Origin: an uncultured Clostridia bacterium
Lineage (GTDB): Bacteria > Bacillota > Clostridia > Oscillospirales > CAG-272
Direction: 5' to 3'
Length of the DNA stretch: 6,201 nucleotides
NCBI GenBank assembly: GCA_904502015.1
Contig: CAJGEA010000117.1
Coordinates: forward strand, 1-6,201
Shown here one piece after another: positions 4,501 through 6,201 of this stretch. Position 1 is the first letter of the stretch. Every line of letters starts with the position of its first letter. A program made the position numbers and the translations under genes. Under the pieces are notes generated by a model. That model made no database searches and had not been told where the DNA came from. It saw only the letters and a program-made list of their open reading frames with translations.

Positions 4501-5742
4501 TCAGAACGCCCACACACCGTTTTCAAACACCTGTACGCGGCGGCCGTCCTCGGTCACGGCGACCACCGAGAGGTCATCGGTGCCGATCATGAAGTCCACG
4601 TGGATCATGGAGTCATTGACGCCCATTTTGTGCATCTCCTCGGTGGTGTACTTGGCGTAGTCCCGCACGCAGCTCGTGTATCCGTCGCCCATAGCGAAGT
4701 GGCAGGCGGCATTCTCGTCGAACAGGGTTTCGTAGAAGGTGATGCCCGAGGTGCGGATGGGGGAAGTGTAGGGAACCAACGCGCACTCGCCCAGCATGGC
4801 GGCACCCTCGTCCATAGACACCATCTGGCGGAGCAGAGCCTCGCCCCGCTCGGCGTGAACCTCGGTCACGCGGCCGCCCTCAAATTTCAGGGAGAAGCCG
4901 TCGATGATCTCGCCCTTGTAGGAAAGGGGCATGGAGGCGACCACCAGACCCTCGGCGCGACCTGCGTGGGGGGTGGTGAAGATCTCCTCGGTGGGGATGT
5001 TGGGATTGAACTCCTCGCCCCCCAGCGTGTGCTCGCTTGCACCGCAGAACACGCTCTCGGGCATCAGCTCCACCGTGAAATCGGTGCCGTTGGCGGATTT
5101 GTACTCCAGCGTGCGGATGCCGAGGCCGTTGAGATACTCACAGCGGCGGTGGAAGCTCTCGTTGTGGGTTTTCCACTCGGCGATGGGATCGAGATCGTTG
5201 CCGTCCCGGTCGATGACGCGGGCGGTGTAGAGAATGGCCTGCCACAGCTTTTCAATGGCCGTGGAGGTGCGGAGGCCGGGGAACACCTTGCGCGCCCATG
5301 CCGCGCCGGGGGCGGCGGCGACGCACCACTTGTACTTGTTGTCCATGGCGTCGCGGTAGGGCTTGACGACGTTATAGCGCGCCTGCTGGGCCTTGGCCTG
5401 CTTTTCCTGATTGATGCCCTTGAGTCCGTCGGGATCCTCCGAGAGAATATGGAGCATACAAGGATTGCGGTCGAGGCGGTACTGGAGCTTGGCACGCTCG
5501 AATTCCTCTACCGTGCCGAGGGTTTTGAGGGTTTGGAAGCGGGTGTGGAGCTTCTGGAGGGGCTGGTGATCCCACTCCACCATGACGCGGGACGCGCCCG
5601 CGCGGTAGCAGGCCTCTACGCACATGGTGACGAAATCGGGCTGATCCAGCGCGGCGTGGATGATGACGGGGTCGCCGCGTTTGACGGCAATGCCGCACTC
5701 GGCCAGCAGGCGGGCGTAATTTTTCAAAGTGGTCTTTTTCAT
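4501..5742 (-). CDS. M29-family metallo-aminopeptidase (AmpS/PepS-like)
   Basis: A 413-residue cytoplasmic exopeptidase of peptidase family M29 (thermophilic metalloprotease family), which removes N-terminal residues from peptides using a two-metal centre. The length matches the family (about 410). The N-terminal half (1-200) holds the family's Rossmann-like part, with V26-I28 and the RAGASRVMVEW region at 47-57. Candidate metal ligands are visible in order: E252/E253 in NPNIPTEEIF, E319 in AAMLGECAL, H348 in ENAACHFAMGDG, and H381 and D383 in MIHVDFMIGT. None is missing, so the enzyme should be active. The ATG at 5742 has AAAGGA (5755-5750) 7 bases upstream and a strong promoter at 5815-5787. 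The likely role is peptide turnover and amino acid recycling. Relatives are called AmpS, AmpT, AmpII or PepS, so no single symbol is imposed. Confidence 0.93.
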   Translation of the reverse strand: MKKTTLKNYARLLAECGIAVKRGDPVIIHAALDQPDFVTMCVEACYRAGASRVMVEWDHQPLQKLHTRFQTLKTLGTVEEFERAKLQYRLDRNPCMLHILSEDPDGLKGINQEKQAKAQQARYNVVKPYRDAMDNKYKWCVAAAPGAAWARKVFPGLRTSTAIEKLWQAILYTARVIDRDGNDLDPIAEWKTHNESFHRRCEYLNGLGIRTLEYKSANGTDFTVELMPESVFCGASEHTLGGEEFNPNIPTEEIFTTPHAGRAEGLVVASMPLSYKGEIIDGFSLKFEGGRVTEVHAERGEALLRQMVSMDEGAAMLGECALVPYTSPIRTSGITFYETLFDENAACHFAMGDGYTSCVRDYAKYTTEEMHKMGVNDSMIHVDFMIGTDDLSVVAVTEDGRRVQVFENGVWAF

Positions 5743-5781
5743 ATTGTTTTCCTTTCGACGGCTTGAATTGTGTTACATATA

Positions 5782-5796
5782 ATGGTAGTATACCAT
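5782..5796. promoter_or_regulatory. Inverted repeat across the aminopeptidase -10 box
   Basis: ATGGTA (5782-5787) and TACCAT (5791-5796) form a perfect 6-bp inverted repeat with a 3-base centre that includes the -10 hexamer of the minus-strand promoter. Its position would suit a repressor site. It is short, so chance is possible, and no regulator is recognised. Confidence 0.3.
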
Positions 5797-5815
5797 AGGA
5801 TGCCCGGAAAGTCAA
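5787..5815 (-). promoter_or_regulatory. Sigma-A type promoter of the aminopeptidase gene
   Basis: On the minus strand, TTGACT (5815-5810) and TATACT (5792-5787) are separated by exactly 17 bases, each one mismatch from consensus. The expected start is near 5780, giving a leader of about 38 bases before the ATG. An A run on the same strand (5844-5838) lies upstream but slightly far for a classical UP element. Confidence 0.87.
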
Positions 5816-5865
5816 CGCATCCCGCACGGTTTTGCGGTTTTTTTCGTAACGAGCCATTCGGTGTT

Positions 5866-6140
5866 CAAATTGGGGTTTATCTGTTTGTTTGTCTTTATGT
5901 ACTTTTCTCTCCGCGGCGAGAGAAAAGTACCAAAAGAAGCGCCGTTCAAGAGGAAACCTACGGTTTCCCTTGAAAATCCCTTCCCTTACATGGTGGCGCA
6001 CGCGGTGCTTATGCACCGCGTTAATTGCGCCCCAAGTGACCTACACCAAGACTGCCGAGTTGTTGCCAAGCGTGGCAACCAACTCGGTCGCGCAGAGATG
6101 CCGTGCCGTGGGTAGGGGTTTTAAGACGGTCGGTTTATCT
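5866..6140. repeat. Right structured repeat element with four stem-loops
   Basis: This gene-free stretch holds four consecutive stem-loops. Stem 1 pairs 5899-5911 with 5918-5930 (13 perfect pairs). Stem 2 pairs 5945-5958 with 5962-5974 (13 pairs, bulged A). Stem 3 pairs 5995-6008 with 6013-6031 (14 pairs, 5-base bulge). Stem 4 pairs 6055-6068 with 6073-6087 (14 pairs, bulged C). A 9-bp direct repeat GGTTTATCT brackets them at 5874-5882 and 6132-6140. The left end carries the complement of GATAAACCCCAATTTG found at 242-257. Short open frames across it on both strands have no ribosome binding sites and simply read through the stems. It looks like a dispersed non-coding element, either a structured RNA or a MITE-like repeat; no named family was recognised. 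Confidence 0.55.
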
Positions 6141-6201
6141 TAATTTTCCTTTACCCGGAAGGATAATTCCTATCTTGATACTTGTTAAATGCTGAGCATC
6201 A
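6141..6201. other. Gene-free tail with a weak inverted repeat
   Basis: AATTTTCCTT (6142-6151) and AAGGATAATT (6159-6168) pair at nine of ten positions around a 7-base centre. No gene, promoter or T-tract terminator can be supported in the last 60 bases, which may belong to an upstream region of a gene beyond the window. Confidence 0.25.

Noticed and set aside
4453..5766. A 437-codon open frame on the plus strand opposite the aminopeptidase
   Set aside because: It mirrors the M29 gene, is low-complexity in composition (Gly, Val, His, Leu, Ala), and the M29 frame has all family residues plus a promoter and ribosome binding site.
5822..5844. A short GC hairpin followed by seven T residues on the plus strand, resembling a terminator
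   Set aside because: The stem has only 5 pairs and no plus-strand gene lies upstream. It may instead be an A-tract upstream of the minus-strand aminopeptidase promoter, though slightly too distant for a classical UP element.
5770..6143. Several short overlapping plus-strand open frames (67-84 codons) at the right edge
   Set aside because: They occupy different frames of the same stem-loop DNA, have no ribosome binding sites and give no recognisable domain.

Overview
The window looks like a chromosomal segment of a GC-rich Firmicute of class Clostridia, plausibly a gut Oscillospirales-type organism. The supporting signs are: an AbrB/SpoVT-type regulator with a Cys4 tail, a clostridial-type TraX-family protein, an M29 aminopeptidase, AAAGGA-type ribosome binding sites, and consensus sigma-A promoters in AT-rich gaps between GC-rich genes. 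The taxon is inferred from protein style only; no rRNA or other marker gene is present. There is no tRNA, CRISPR array, phage gene or transposase gene.

Layout from left to right. Positions 1-371 hold no gene but carry structured, repeat-like DNA: two divergent stem-loop units (18-46 on the minus strand, 103-131 on the plus strand) and further GC-rich hairpins ending in GATAAACCCCAATTTG (242-257). A strong promoter (372-401) then drives a small AbrB-family regulator (467-712). After a highly foldable 138-base spacer comes a TraX-family multipass membrane protein (851-1624), closed by a strong intrinsic terminator. A second sigma-A promoter (1728-1756) starts a two-gene operon of membrane proteins: a DUF554 protein with an unusual ~50-residue hydrophilic insertion (1836-2708) and a stand-alone EIIC-type PTS permease (2739-3935). 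A long hairpin at 3945-3989 separates these from two convergent minus-strand genes: an M29 aminopeptidase (5742 to 4501, promoter 5815-5787) and, 28 bases downstream, a 155-residue single-span membrane protein of unknown function (4472 to 4005).

The right edge (5866-6140) is again gene-free and packed with four consecutive stem-loops. Its gene-proximal end carries the same 16-bp sequence as the left edge, in inverted orientation. The coding block is therefore bracketed by related, inward-pointing intergenic repeat ends.

Functionally, the genes fall into three transcription units with no obvious shared pathway: a regulator plus a putative acyltransferase-like membrane protein, a transporter-like pair, and a peptide-degrading enzyme plus a membrane-anchored protein. 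No complete new system (defence, biosynthetic or mobile) is evident. The least explained material is the structured repeats at both edges, the folded abrB-traX spacer, the enlarged DUF554 protein and the orphan EIIC.
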